From: Acanthochlamys bracteata
Lineage: Eukaryota; Streptophyta; Magnoliopsida; Pandanales; Velloziaceae
Length of the DNA stretch: 64,000 nucleotides
Assembly: GCA_019914995.1 (NCBI GenBank)
Contig: CM034127.1
Span: forward strand, 3,968,001-4,032,000
Reading direction: 5' to 3'
Below, in pieces: positions 39,532 through 50,889 of this stretch (position 1 is its first letter; each line of letters opens with the position of its first letter). Both the position numbers and the translations under genes were made by a program. The notes beneath the pieces were generated by a model that did not search any database, was not told the DNA's origin, and worked only from the letters and a program-made list of their open reading frames with translations.

Positions 39532-40220
39532 AGGGAACGTTTAACAGTTTATGATATAGGATTTTTTTAATAAAAAATATTTCAAAAATATTTTTAAAAT
39601 AAAATTTATTTTTATCTAAAATATTATATATATAGAATAAAAGTATATAATTTTTTTAGAGACATATGGTGCATATGTTAGCCAAAAGTAACCGAAAAAA
39701 TATCAAAATCTAATCTACACCGTTAGATATGAAGAACCATGAGTTGAGAATATGTCCATAAAATTTCAACTCAATCGGAATATGAACCGACTTTTATCGG
39801 AACTCTTGATTAAATGACACAAAAATAAAATCTATATTTTTTGTCAAATTTAATATTTTATGTCATTTTGATATAGGAGTTCTGATGGGTCGGTTCGTAT
39901 TTCGATTGAGTTAAAATTTTATCAACATATTTTCGACTCATGATTCTTCATATTTAAAAGTAAAAATTGAATTTGAATATCTCGCCTGCCACTTTTGACC
40001 AACATGTGCACCATGTGCTTTTAAAAATATCTTATATATATTCTATCATATATATAATATTTTTTATTTAAAAAAATAATAAAAATATATAATAAATAAT
40101 TTTTTATATTTTTTATATTTTTAAATTTTTAAATAATTTTTAACTTTTATAAAAAATATATTAAAAATATGAAATGAAAAATTAAAAGCTGAATTGAAAG
40201 TAAGCAATGCCAAACGCTCT
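39532..40220. mobile_element. Tourist-like element containing a long fold-back core
   Basis: Outer ends are AGGGAACGTTTAACAG on the left and, on the other strand, AGAGCGTTTGGCATTGC on the right, with TAA at both flanks (39529-39531 and 40221-40223). Inside lies a fold-back. The left arm, from about 39630 (ACATATGGTGCATATGTTAG at 39662), pairs with the right arm ending near 40062 (on the other strand CACATGGTGCACATGTTGG). The core shares GTTAGATATGAAGAA and the following 50 bp with the separate fold-back element at 48435-48815. Either a fold-back element inserted into a MITE, or the whole 689 bp is one palindromic element. Confidence 0.6.
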
Positions 40221-40223
40221 TAA

Positions 40224-41366
40224 ATCAAATGTCTCCAACCTATTGTGGTTGAGATTTTATCTGATCCAAGTCCCACTAAGGCAGCTCACTCAAAATGTAG
40301 GGTGTACTTCCATTATATACTGTTTTGCATCTCTCCTATCCATTAAGGACATATACCAAGTTCAGTATTAAAAAATAAATTAAAAAAAGGAGTGTAATAT
40401 TTTATTTAATTATAGTTGAGAGTGAATCTAAAAGTAATCTTTTATGTTTCATTATAATTAAAAAGAAATTTAAAAGTAAACTTTTGAAGAAAAAAAATAA
40501 ATTTTTAGAAAAATTGATACACACTCTAAAAGCAATTTTCAGAGAGCAGCACATACCTAAAAGAGGTTTAAAAAAATGCACAAAGCTAGGACGTGCCCAA
40601 ATTCCAGATGGAGAAAAACCATACAAAAGGAATTACACAAGATGCTCAAAATTAATTCATCCTGTAATTACTGCAGAAACGATATCTTATGAAGTATGAT
40701 TATCAAATGCTTGCAGTCATGGCCTTTTTCCATTGGTTTAATTTGTGTGCCTCGGTTCATTTTAACTAACAGAACTATCACATGGGCAAAATCCATTATT
40801 TCTGTGTCATAATTTAATAATTATCTCCTAATAACGTTAGGTGGATAAAAATAAAATTCCATAAAAATACAATTTAAATTAATATTAAAATACGTAATAA
40901 ATTAAAGATTGATAATTAAAAATCAATTTTAAATTTTAAATTTTAAATTTTTAAATTATTTTTTAAACTAAAAAAATAAAATTAATGTTTCAAAATAAAT
41001 AAAATAATTTTTATTGTAGTTTTATTTTTAAAATCCAGAATTTTTTGCATGGTTAAAAAGTTCAAACATTCAAAAAATCAATCTCCCGCGAAACACTGTG
41101 CACGCAGCACAGCTACACAGCAGGCTTTCCACGGTTCGCCACCGTGCCTTTTAAAACACACTACTGTCCACATAGTTCCTCTTTCCCGTGCACTTCGTAG
41201 TTGCCAAAACTGTGTCTTCTTCTTCTTCTCGCTGTTTCCATCCCTATTTCAAAGTTCAAACTCCAGACAGAATTCAAACTTTGTCAAGCTCAATTTCTTA
41301 TAATCCGCTCTATTAATTGGAAAATATAAACAAAAAAGAAAAAGATTAACCGCGTTGATCGTAAGT
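40224..41366 (+). promoter_or_regulatory. Intergenic DNA and promoter/5' UTR of the glutaredoxin-like gene
   Basis: AT-rich up to about 41040, then a GC-richer 300-bp block immediately before the start codon that probably contains the promoter and 5' UTR (TTCTTCTTCTTCTC tract near 41217). The open frames at 40484-40699 and 41049-41303 carry no domain. No distinct TATA box can be fixed. Confidence 0.4.
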
Positions 41367-42380
41367 ATGGGCTGCGTCTCCTCAACATTCCTTGAAGATG
41401 AAGATGGCAACGTTGCCCCCGGCATCAGTCACCACATTGTCTCTCTTACCTCCACTACGTATGGTCTCCTCACTACTTTAGACCAACAACAGCCACCGCA
41501 GCAAACTTCACTACGATCTTTAACTCCACAACAGCCGCCGACGTCGCCGCCACCACCGCTTCCCTCGGCCCGGGCTCCGTTTACTCCTAGGTTGGAGCCG
41601 GAAGTCATCAACGCGTGGGAACTCATGGCTGGTCTTGATTCCACCCCTTTCAAAACACCAATGTCTTCTCCGGTGAGCACACCCAAATCCCGATCTCTAA
41701 ACAACAAAGCAGTTACCCATCCAGGCAAAGAGAACGTTCACAGGGCTCTCGCATTCCCTCCCTCGGAACAAGAAACAAAATCCAACATTCCGAAGCCTTT
41801 GTCCAGTGCTTGTGTTTTGCCACCCGAAACGCAAGTTCCGGAACGTTGGTCGTTAGACATGTTAGAGATGCTTTGCCCGCCTGGAGGAGAGAACGCCGTG
41901 GTGCTTTACACAACAACATTGCGAGGTATACGGAAGACATTCGAGGACTGCAATTTGGTAAGATCAGCGCTGGAAGGGCTTGGTGTTTGTATCCGGGAAC
42001 GAGATGTGTCAATGGACATGGGATTCAGGGAAGAGTTACGAGAGTTGATGAAAGGAATTAAAGAAGATTGCACTGGCGTTGCTGCTACTGTCCCGCGAGT
42101 GTTCGTAAAAGGGAGATATATTGGTGGAGCAGATGAAGTATTGAGGTTTCATGAAGAACGGGTCTTAGCTAAACTGGTGGAAGGATTGCCAAAGGCAACG
42201 CGCAGCACCGTCAGAGGTTGCGAAGGTTGTGGTGGTGCTAGATTCTTGCCCTGTTTTCAATGCAGAGGCAGCCGGAAAGTGGTTGTGCCGGTGGAGGGAG
42301 AGAAGGGTTGTAAAGGGAAGGTTGTGAGATGCCCGGAATGTAACGAGAACGGATTGGTTCTCTGCCCAATCTGCTACTGA
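41367..42380 (+). CDS. Glutaredoxin-like protein with C-terminal four-CxxC zinc-ribbon-like tail
   Basis: A single-exon gene of 337 residues. The start is the ATG giving MGCVSSTFLE, because Gly2-Cys3 is the family's conserved myristoylation/palmitoylation start; upstream codons lack an ATG. Residues 40-120 are Pro/Ser-rich and disordered. A glutaredoxin fold covers about 178-272: VVLYTTTLRGIRKTFEDC, then TVPRVFVKGRYIGGADEV with the cis-Pro and glutathione-contact region. The usual CPYC active site is replaced by a sequence with no CxxC, so classical dithiol activity is unlikely. The tail has four CxxC pairs (285-288, 296-299, 322-325, 333-336), resembling the zinc-binding cysteine module of DnaJ. 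Related Arabidopsis genes (At1g32760, At4g10630, At5g39865 type, from memory) are poorly characterised. Membrane anchoring and iron-sulphur or zinc binding are inferences. Confidence 0.9.
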   Translation: MGCVSSTFLEDEDGNVAPGISHHIVSLTSTTYGLLTTLDQQQPPQQTSLRSLTPQQPPTSPPPPLPSARAPFTPRLEPEVINAWELMAGLDSTPFKTPMSSPVSTPKSRSLNNKAVTHPGKENVHRALAFPPSEQETKSNIPKPLSSACVLPPETQVPERWSLDMLEMLCPPGGENAVVLYTTTLRGIRKTFEDCNLVRSALEGLGVCIRERDVSMDMGFREELRELMKGIKEDCTGVAATVPRVFVKGRYIGGADEVLRFHEERVLAKLVEGLPKATRSTVRGCEGCGGARFLPCFQCRGSRKVVVPVEGEKGCKGKVVRCPECNENGLVLCPICY

Positions 42381-45095
42381 AATTAGAAATTTAGTACTGT
42401 ACTTTTGGTCCTCGTTTTTAATTGTTTTTGTTGACTATCGCAACTGACAAAGCAAGATCGTGAAATGCAGTAGCTGTACACAAGTGTCATCTATATTGCG
42501 AAGATTTGAATTGAGGATTCGGTGATTAGGAATTCTTTTAGAGCAAGATTACTGTGTTTTTTTTGTTCTTTCACCCACTTATACAAACCTATATTGTCTA
42601 AATAATTTATTTAGTTTAATTTTAAATATCTTGATTTAAATATTAGTGGATTTTGTACAACTTTAGGTTATGAATTACTTTTGTTGTCTAGATAATATAC
42701 GAAGTGTTATTTAGATAACACAGTTGGTTTAACTGCAGGGTATTTTCAATTTTAAGATATCTAAACACATTGTAAAATTTAATGTGATGTGTTTTTAGAA
42801 ACAATACTTAATGAATGCATCATAGCTTAAATCCCTTCGTTTATAAGAGTTAAATTTAGGTACATTTGGGTCTAAACGGTGAAGAAGAAAATATGATAAT
42901 AATTGATTATAGTTTTATATTCAATATATATGTATGTAGTTTTTAATAATAAATCATGCAACAAACTTAATCAATTAGTTATTAAACGAACTAAATTAAA
43001 ATGGATTTATATACTCGTCCAAAAATAATCTAATAATAAGTCTATGGTGAAAACTTGGGCTAAAGCTTCGCTCAAAGGATTTGAGTATGTTAGTTTTTAA
43101 AGATAAGTTTATGGACCAAACTCAGTTTTGAAAGTTTAGTTCAGAGTAAAAAAAACACAACAACGTCCTTAGTAGAATTCATGCTCTGATACAGATACAA
43201 AACGAACTCTAACTAAACAGGCGCACGTACAGAACTTGTGTATCTGCAAATAGTGAATAATGGCAGCAGGATTGATCACTCTCTTCAAAGGCAGAACAAA
43301 TTGGTAAAAATTTTGTTTATACACAGTAAGGCACTCTTGCGAAAAGTGATCATCTGTTTATGTTTTCAATAGAGTAAAAGAAGGAAGTGCGTTGGCAAGA
43401 AGACCAAGAGATTGCCCAAAGTCCCGCCGTATTGCATCAGGGATTTTAATTGATACATCCTCTTATGATTACATGCTTTCTTCAGTCTTTCAGAATACAT
43501 GGACCTTAAACAGAAGCTCAACCTTGTTCTCGATTGAGGAAGAATAAAATCCAAATCGAGTTTGTCGATCATTACAGTTGGAACACTTCAACAAAGCTGG
43601 AGGAAGTAGCAACTAGCGACAACAGTCTGCAGATCAAAGAGATTCGGAAACTGCAATATCAAAGGACTAGGAGGCAGCCTTCCCCACCCATTACAAAATT
43701 CCAAGGCCTTCAACTCCTTAGTGAATATCATCAGAATTCTCCAGCGGAGGTGTTCCTTTCAAGCAATGACCATGCAGCAAAGATCAAGTGAAGGACTGGT
43801 TAACGGATTTACATGCAAATTCAAACTTTTTATTTTCTCTAGACTTTATATTTAGTAAATAATCATATACTAGTCAAGTTGAAGAGAACTAGCTACAGGT
43901 AGGAGAATGAAGTTATCTTATAAGAATTCATGTAGGAATTTGCAGAAATGATATTTATCTATCTGATAATAGTCGGGGATGCTGCAGATCAAGTGAAGGA
44001 CTGTTTTGGGGTATACGCAAATTCAAACTTAACTTGTTTTCTGTAGACTTTAAAAGATTTAATAAGTGATAATATGCTATTCAAGTCAGAAGATAGAACT
44101 AGCTATATGTAGGACATAGGAGAATTCGTGTAGGAACTTAAAGAAATAAATTTTATTGCGCACGATCATTAGTTATGGTATCATAATATTAGTAACTATT
44201 TTAAATTTGAAATTATAATCAACTTCGATTTTAAAACAACTACAACAATCATAAGACATAAAGCACTACGACTATAATTTAAATCATGAGTAACATCACT
44301 CTGGAATTTAGAAGACATTTACCTAAAATTTTGAAGTGCTTATCATTTCAAATAAATATTTATATTTTCAATAAATTTTATAATACTTTACAAAAATTAA
44401 ATTTAATATATATTTTTTACAAAAAACTTTAAATTATTTATTATTTAAAAAATTATATTTTAAATCACACCTAATGACCTAAACGTCCTCAAGCTTTTCT
44501 GTTCCATTACTGAAACGATGAATTATTGGCATCCTGCAAGTTACAAACTGGCAACCCCAAAAGAATCAAAACTAAAATCTTTAGACGAAGTGTTATATAG
44601 CCCATTTGATAAGACTTAAAATCCATACCTATAGTTGCCACGACGACGAAATAAAAGCCTCCCTCACGCCTAACCTTGTCTATCAGACAGACACAGATCT
44701 TCTTATCATCTTCAACCTTGTGGGATTATCAGCTACTACCACAAGGAAAAATCAAAATCTCTACCAGTGAAATAGTACTAACCATGCACGAGAGAAGCAC
44801 CAAAATCCCACCTAGACAGAAATTCAAACTGCAGGATGCCATGCTTTGCGCAGGGGAAAGCATCCCTATGGCAAAGCAGATGATCAGTCAATTTACATAC
44901 AGGAGTTCCTTGAAGCAACCGAGAGGTAAGACTGTAAACAGTAGACAAGCAAACAGTATGGAACCAGAATCTCAAATGGACCATTACATTCTTCAAATTC
45001 CCTATCTCAGCCTTGGTGGGAATCCATCCAAAATTTTTAAATTCATAAAAACTTCAACAAGATTGGCAACTGCTGTCTGGATTCTGAAAGCTGAA
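42381..45095. other. Intergenic DNA between the convergent glutaredoxin-like and GRF genes
   Basis: The two flanking genes converge here, so both 3' UTRs lie inside. The plus-strand frames at 43534-43791 and 44676-45200 lack recognisable domains; the latter overlaps the last GRF exon antisense. A two-copy tandem duplication (43782-44170) is present. I could not show any further gene. Confidence 0.5.
43782..44170. repeat. Two-copy ~205-bp diverged tandem duplication
   Basis: Both copies (from 43782 and from 43987) begin GATCAAGTGAAGGACTG. They then share, in order, GCAAATTCAAACTT, TAGACTTTA, CAAGT(TGA/CAG)AGA, AACTAGCTA, GTAGGA and TTC(A/G)TGTAGGAA. Substitutions and small gaps throughout show that it is old. 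Non-coding. Confidence 0.8.
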
Positions 45096-46827
45096 CTATT
45101 TGGTATTGTTAATCCACTGGAGAGCAAGAGAAGGACTACTACTGCAACTGCTGTCCGAGAGTGCAACCATGGGTTTCTGCAACATGCCGGAGGGAGATGA
45201 AGCTCGCAACCGGATTGGGCTTTCCTGCGGACTAACCTCATAACCCCCTCCACCCTTCCCCATTAGATTTATAACTCGACCACCACATTAGCTTTTGCTG
45301 CTGCAACTATTATGGTGAGGTGAAGTTACAGTGCTTGATTGCAGCACTTCCCCTAACGGTCCCGGCGCCATCCAGGACTTCACATTGCTATTACTGATCC
45401 CGAGGCCCATCTCCACCACTTGTTCTGCTTTCTCATCGAAGCCGGCAACGGAGAGCGATAGCAACTTTCCGGGAGAATAAGCCGGGGATTTGTTGTCAGT
45501 TGCAGCACAGGGAAGGTTCTCGGTTGACCAAGCATCAATGAAGTTCCGGGGATTCCCTCTTTGGTCGACAATGCTTCCTCCTTCAATGGAATCAGAGTTC
45601 CAAAATGGGAAGCAGTGATTATTCAAGTGTGCATAGTTCAAGTTGAGGTGGTCTTCATATTGACGGGAAACAGTTATAGCAGTTCCTTCCCTCTTGATCC
45701 AGTCCTCGTAATTTGTTACACTTATTAAAAAAACAAAAAAGAATTTTATAATTTGTTCGCAAAGATCAAATATTTAGTTAAAGGTTGTTTTAATTAAGTA
45801 ATAGGACTTCTGCATTACCTTGGTTGCTTGTTTGTTGTTTCAATGGGAAGGGACGGAAGCTTGAACTCGGGGTTCTGAAAGAAACCAGTAGAGTTAGAAC
45901 CAAAGGATCCAGAGTGAGCTACAGTAATAATATCCTCTGGTGATTGGTTAAAAGGCGGCGCCAGATTTTTTGTGCCGCGGCCGGCGGCAGTGTTTTGCTT
46001 GTTCGATTTCTGGTTGTGTTGTTCCACAGGCTTTCTTGAACGAGGGCGACCACGGTGAACATGGCGCTCACAGTACTTCTGCCCTGGCGCCGCGTCATTT
46101 GAGCACCTCCATTTCTTCCCGTCCGTTCTCCGGCACCGTCCAGTCTCCGGATCCACACCGCTACCAGATCTAACGTTCAAACACCCTCCTCTATCCACCA
46201 CAGCTACTCAGAACCATGAAACATTTATCAATCGAAAAGAAGAAAAGCTGTTAATGTGAGAGAGAAAAAACGGAAAAGCGTACAGTTAGATGGTAAGAGG
46301 AGATCTGTAGGGACAGGAACGGAAGCAACAAAATGTTTGTAGATCATAGCCTGACGATGGAGTTCTTGCCACTGCGCCGGAGTAAAAGGATAGCGCTGCA
46401 GTGCCGCCGCAGCAGCAGCTGCACTACCCATGCCAAACCCTGCCATTTTTCCCAAAGAAAACACCAGAAAACGGTTACTCACAAAAAAAAAAAGAAATCC
46501 CAGCATTTTCATCGAGAGGTTGATCTTTGAAAAAACATGAAAAGATAGTGATAGGGATAAATATATTTGACATGGGGATCTCAATGCGACACTGGTCTGC
46601 AAAGGCTGCACAGGTCTGGTCGTTGTTGTTGTTGCTTGGCCGCTATAATCGAAGGCAGTGGGGACATCTCCGCCGCAGATCAGTTTATGAGGCGGCGGAT
46701 CACCGAAGCCAACAAAACCAAGACCAAGTCCTTCGTTATCTTGATCTCTCCCACCACCACGAATACAATCTTCTGCTGCTGCTGCTGCTGCTCTCTTCTC
46801 TCCAACTACACCAACCCCACTTTCCAT
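45096..46827 (-). CDS. GROWTH-REGULATING FACTOR (GRF) transcription factor
   Basis: My exon model is 46827-46572, 46439-46284, 46203-45819, 45720-45330 and 45224-45096: 1317 nt, 438 residues. A QLQ domain ([20 protein letters not shown], then VPVPTDLL) is followed by a complete WRC domain ([20 protein letters not shown], then [20 protein letters not shown]), which binds DNA; QLQ binds the GIF co-activator. The last exon encodes [18 protein letters not shown], a C-terminal GRF motif. Without that 105-nt intron the frame would end at 45288. The 132-nt segment 46571-46440 is T-rich and would encode an odd hydrophobic stretch; it is probably an intron with a weak GTCAAA donor, but its length is a multiple of three, so retention is possible (482 residues). 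A GCT/GCG repeat gives Ala runs. The start is the first ATG ([12 protein letters not shown]); a minimal ATG-TAG uORF lies 57 bp upstream. GRFs promote cell proliferation in leaves. Confidence 0.88.
46022..46042 (-). promoter_or_regulatory. miR396 target site in the WRC exon of the GRF gene
   Basis: The plus strand here reads TTCCACAGGCTTTCTTGAAC plus one G. This is the miR396 sequence with one extra G, so the GRF mRNA carries the complementary site with the known single-base bulge. It encodes the conserved RSRKPVE at the end of the WRC domain, exactly where miR396 sites lie in other plant GRFs. Post-transcriptional repression by miR396 is established for the family. Confidence 0.93.
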
Positions 46828-48434
46828 CCTCAGCTCTGCAACTGCTACTGTCCCCAAAGGTGTACTCTGCTGCACTACCTACATGAATGAATAAAAAGGG
46901 AATGGATTTAGTTTTACGTTGCTCTGAAGATAAGTATATATTTATCTACGGGTGCTACCTTATGCTTGGCCTGTTTCCTCTCTTCCCAACATTTCGCCAA
47001 ATCCTGGACAAAGCAGTATAAAAAAGTCACAAAAAAAAAGCAGCTACCACACTCTAATCTTGGTTTCTTTCTCTACTTTCTTTTTGCTCCATCTCTGCAG
47101 GCTGCGGTGCATTACACTACACTACACAATACTACACGACTATTATTACGGCATCTAACGTTTTCTGCATGCGTACCCCATCTTCACGACTCCGTACGCA
47201 ATACAGATGCCCGAAGCCGATCCCAGTAGGGATTTTTCATCCCAGCCACAACTAATCCTTATCATCTCTTCTTTCTTGAATTCTTTGCCAATTAAACTAC
47301 TCTTACCGAGCCGTTTCGTATTCCATTCTAAACAATCAAATTTTTAATTTTTATTTTAAATATATTTTTATAAATTTTAAAAAAATTTAGTTGAAAATTT
47401 ACAAATTTATAAAAATTTTAAATTAAATAAATTTTTTATCTTTAATTATTAAATAGAGCTTATTTTAGAAAAATAAAAATATTTTTTATTTTATAAAATT
47501 ATTTTAAAATAATTTCAAATATCTCTAATTGTTTTTGTTTTATTCTGATTATTTTGTTTTCTAAAAATATTAAATGTATTCATTTTTACTATCAATATTA
47601 TAGTAAACTTTAATAACTTATTTCTCAAAAAGTTTCCACTGAAAAAACACTTTTAGGGGTGTATTTTCTCACCTCATAATCCACTGTTTTTATAAAAAAA
47701 AGTTTTAACTAAATTTAAGAGTGTGTTTTGATTACATAAAATAAGTTTTATAAATTTAAGTTTTGTAGAATTAAAATTACGTAAAAAAAATAATGTTTAA
47801 TAAAAATAGAATTTATAGTGTTAATTAAAATATGTAAAATGAAATTATAAGTTAAATTTTGATAAAAATAAAATTTGATTTGAAAGTAAAAATAGAGAAA
47901 TCAAAATTTAAAAAAAGAAGTTAGAATTTTTTTATTTAAAATATATCCTAATATACATAAAATAATACAAAAAATCTTCCAATGTTCCAATCCAAATATT
48001 CTTTTTACAATATAAACATTAAACTAATTCTAACAATACACAATAATTTACTTTTTAGTAACTTTATTCGAATTAAGAGAGTGTTTTAAAATTTGATCAA
48101 AATTTAGTGAAAGTTAAATTTGATGAGCATGAAGTCTAGCGCAGGGGTAGAATTTGATAAACTAAAATTTTGAGAATAACTAAAATAGGTGAATTAAAAT
48201 TTAAAATAAAATTATTGTAGAAATAAGAATGAAATTCAAATAGTAATTGAAATATATAAAATAATTAAATTTAAATTTTTGAGAGAGAAATCGAATTATT
48301 TTTAGTTGAATTTCAAGAATTTTGTTCTATTTTGGTAAATATTTTTTATTTTCTAAAAATTTCTTTATCTAAATAGATTATATAATATTTATCAAGTTTT
48401 GAAAATTTTAAATTTAACAAATTATATATATATA
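46828..48434. other. GRF promoter and AT-rich intergenic DNA
   Basis: The first 450 bp are the probable GRF 5' UTR and promoter, with a T/C-rich tract (47050-47095) and the repeat CATTACACTACACTACACAA (near 47110). Beyond 47340 the DNA is AT-rich with several decayed MITE-like segments (around 47340-47540, 47708-47950 and 48078-48400). Their ends are too degraded to place. No gene is seen. Confidence 0.45.
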
Positions 48435-48815
48435 TGGGAGGGATTGAGATACTCCTTTTTTAGGGGCACTCTCTCTTCGGTTTATGATCATAGTGACCTC
48501 CAAATCCAATCTTTACAGTTAGATATGAAGAATTATGAGTTAGAAATATATCCATAAATTTTCAGCTCAATCGGACTACGAATTCACGCACATTCGGTCA
48601 CTTGATCATAATGACAGAAATGATACAATATATATATATTTTTTAAATTTTCTTATTTTTTATTATTTTGATCAAGTGACCGGATAAATGTGAATTCGTA
48701 ATCCGATTGAGTTAAAATTTTATGGATATATTTCTAGCTCATAGTTCTTCATATCCAATGGTGGAGATTAGATTTGGAGGTCAAATCTAAAAACAGAGTA
48801 TTCTTATCCCACCCA
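48435..48815. mobile_element. Fold-back MITE with long inverted arms in a TA microsatellite
   Basis: A 381-bp element whose ends read TGGGAGGGATTGAGATACTC on the left and, on the other strand, TGGGTGGGATAAGAATACTC on the right. The arms, about 170 bp each, stay complementary almost to the centre, sharing for example CGAATTCAC and GGTCACTTGATCA. TA repeats flank both sides, so the target duplication cannot be resolved; a Mutator-like 9-11 bp duplication is possible. The core is related to that of 39630-40062. It has no coding capacity; its transcript would form a long hairpin. Confidence 0.75.
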
Positions 48816-50672
48816 ATATATATATATATATAATTATCTTTTACATAAAACATTCATAAATCGTTTTCTTCTTCTAGCAGCTTGGGAAGGTATTTTTGTG
48901 ATTTTTTTAGAACGCAACTCCAAACCAGAAACGTTAGGTCTTGTCTAAACATAGAGAAGCGTGCATGCATTGCAGCAGCATCCTTGCCTAAGCTACGCTA
49001 AACCTAGCTCCTGCAGCTAGCGGCGCAAGGCCGGCCAGTGAAGTGATGGGCTAACTAATTCATACGCAAAAAATGCATTGAATTGAGTTCTATATGCAGA
49101 CCCAAATTAAGTCAACCCAAATGGTTGTATATAGCATAGCATATTTTCTATGTGAACATGAAATCGTGTCTTTCTTGGGGACACAAAAGGCGGCTAGCTA
49201 TAAGTTAAAGTGCTACATTACAATGTAACGTATGAAACACAAGGCGCTCACAAAGTGATTACATCTAATTAAGGAGCTAATTAGTCAGTAGTGTAATAAG
49301 CGTTGTTGTTGTTTTGGTGTTCGTTAGTGAACATTTTTTGGTGTATAACTGTTGTTTCCCAATGAAATGAAGGCGGTAGTGGTTGTAGTGACTGGGGTCC
49401 TTTATTTGGTATGGCTATTTATTCATGAGGGACAGCTGTCTTCTGAGTTCTATCACCATCAACGCAACGCACTCTCTTCTCGTTTCCTTTTTTCTCTTTA
49501 GTTATTGATGTTTTCTTCCGTTCTTTTAAAAAATGAAATGGTTAATTTCTAAAAGAACCGCTTCACACGTAGCAGGTTTCAAAGAGGGATACTGAAAAAA
49601 CCTACACCACGCAATCAGTTCTCCCAATAGAATGAGTAGATAGATAAGAGCAAGCGCAAATACAAGAACAAGTACAAATACAAATATAAAAATCAAAATA
49701 AGAACTTAGTCCTCACAGGGAAATGCTCAAGACGTGTAGGTGATCGTTCTTACTTCCAGCGGATCAAACTAGTCGTGCCAGCAAACTATTCGCCTTCGTT
49801 CCCATCTTTCCAGTAAAAATGTTTATCCGCCATACAATAAACTTTACTAGTTCGGTAACAAATATTTTATCATTCATTGATTTAGCACTTATAAAACTTT
49901 AGTTTCTGTTGAACCAGATGTAACGAACCATAGGGACAAACACATGTCTCATATCTATTGCCTTTTATATTGTTCTTGTGATATTTGAGATTTGCTTCAT
50001 TTTAGCAAAGATTTTGTTTCGGTACAGCACGTTTAATCAAACGTGTAGAGCTAGCTGGTAACGGTGCTGTAGAGAAAAACAGGGAAGTACTATTAGAACT
50101 AGTACAGCAATAACACCCTCCGTTGTCTGAACAAGGAAAATTGTCGTGTTCTATGATGTGTGGGACAAAGTAAAGAAGAGAGAGATTCAAAGACAGCTAG
50201 CGAAAAGAAGAAGAATCTCGATTTCGATTTCTTTTGCGCGCCTGCCTACGAGTCCAACCAATGTGTTCACGCCGGTAAGAGGGTAAGGTTCTGTTGCAAG
50301 CCTTCGCAGCCGTCTTGTCCATGGACAACTGTGATTTCCTCCTATTCGCTTCACAGGTTTATACCATTATTAGGTATAATACACGTCCTGTATAGCTAGC
50401 TCTTGTACAACTAAATTGTTCTTGCCCTGTTTGACCTATGATCTACCTTAATTGCTGTTCCTGTTGTTGGGCTTATTTGAGCCAAATCAGCGGTATATAT
50501 GTTGGGCTTATCCAGAGTTTATCTTATAATATTCACTAACGATAGTCAAAAAGAAGACAGTATTGTGAGGCAATATCAAAATTCTTACTCACGCGATGAA
50601 TTTTTGTTGACCAAAAACTGATCGCAGCCTGCACCATAAACGGTAGAGAGCTATTCACTTTATCCGCATTTA

Positions 50673-50889
50673 TGGACGTATTTCAAATATATTTTTTTAA
50701 AAATAAAACATACAAAGTAAAATTTTTTAAACTAAAACAAAAATATAATTATATTTTTGAATTAGATTAAAATAAATTATAATAATTTTAAAATATAACT
50801 CTGAATTTATTTTATTTAAAATATATTAATTTATTCGAAATTTTAATTGTTGTGAAAAAATTAAAGTGTCTCACATTTGAAACACGCCA
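50673..50889. mobile_element. Tourist-like MITE, family 1 (short copy)
   Basis: About 217 bp. The left end TGGACGTATTTCAAATATAT and the right end (other strand) TGGCGTGTTTCAAATGTGAG are clear TIRs of the GGGCGTGTTTCAAAT family. The flanks are TTA on the left and TAT on the right, so the target duplication has decayed or the ends are shifted by a base. The interior is A/T-rich. Confidence 0.6.

Noticed and set aside
44660-45095. Minus-strand translations here contain EIGNLKN-like words reminiscent of leucine-rich repeats
   Set aside because: The words are isolated, lack the 24-residue periodicity and sit just downstream of the last GRF exon, where 3' UTR is expected.
44676-45200. A 174-codon plus-strand open frame
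   Set aside because: It overlaps the last GRF exon antisense, has no domain, and its openness there is a shadow of GRF coding sequence.
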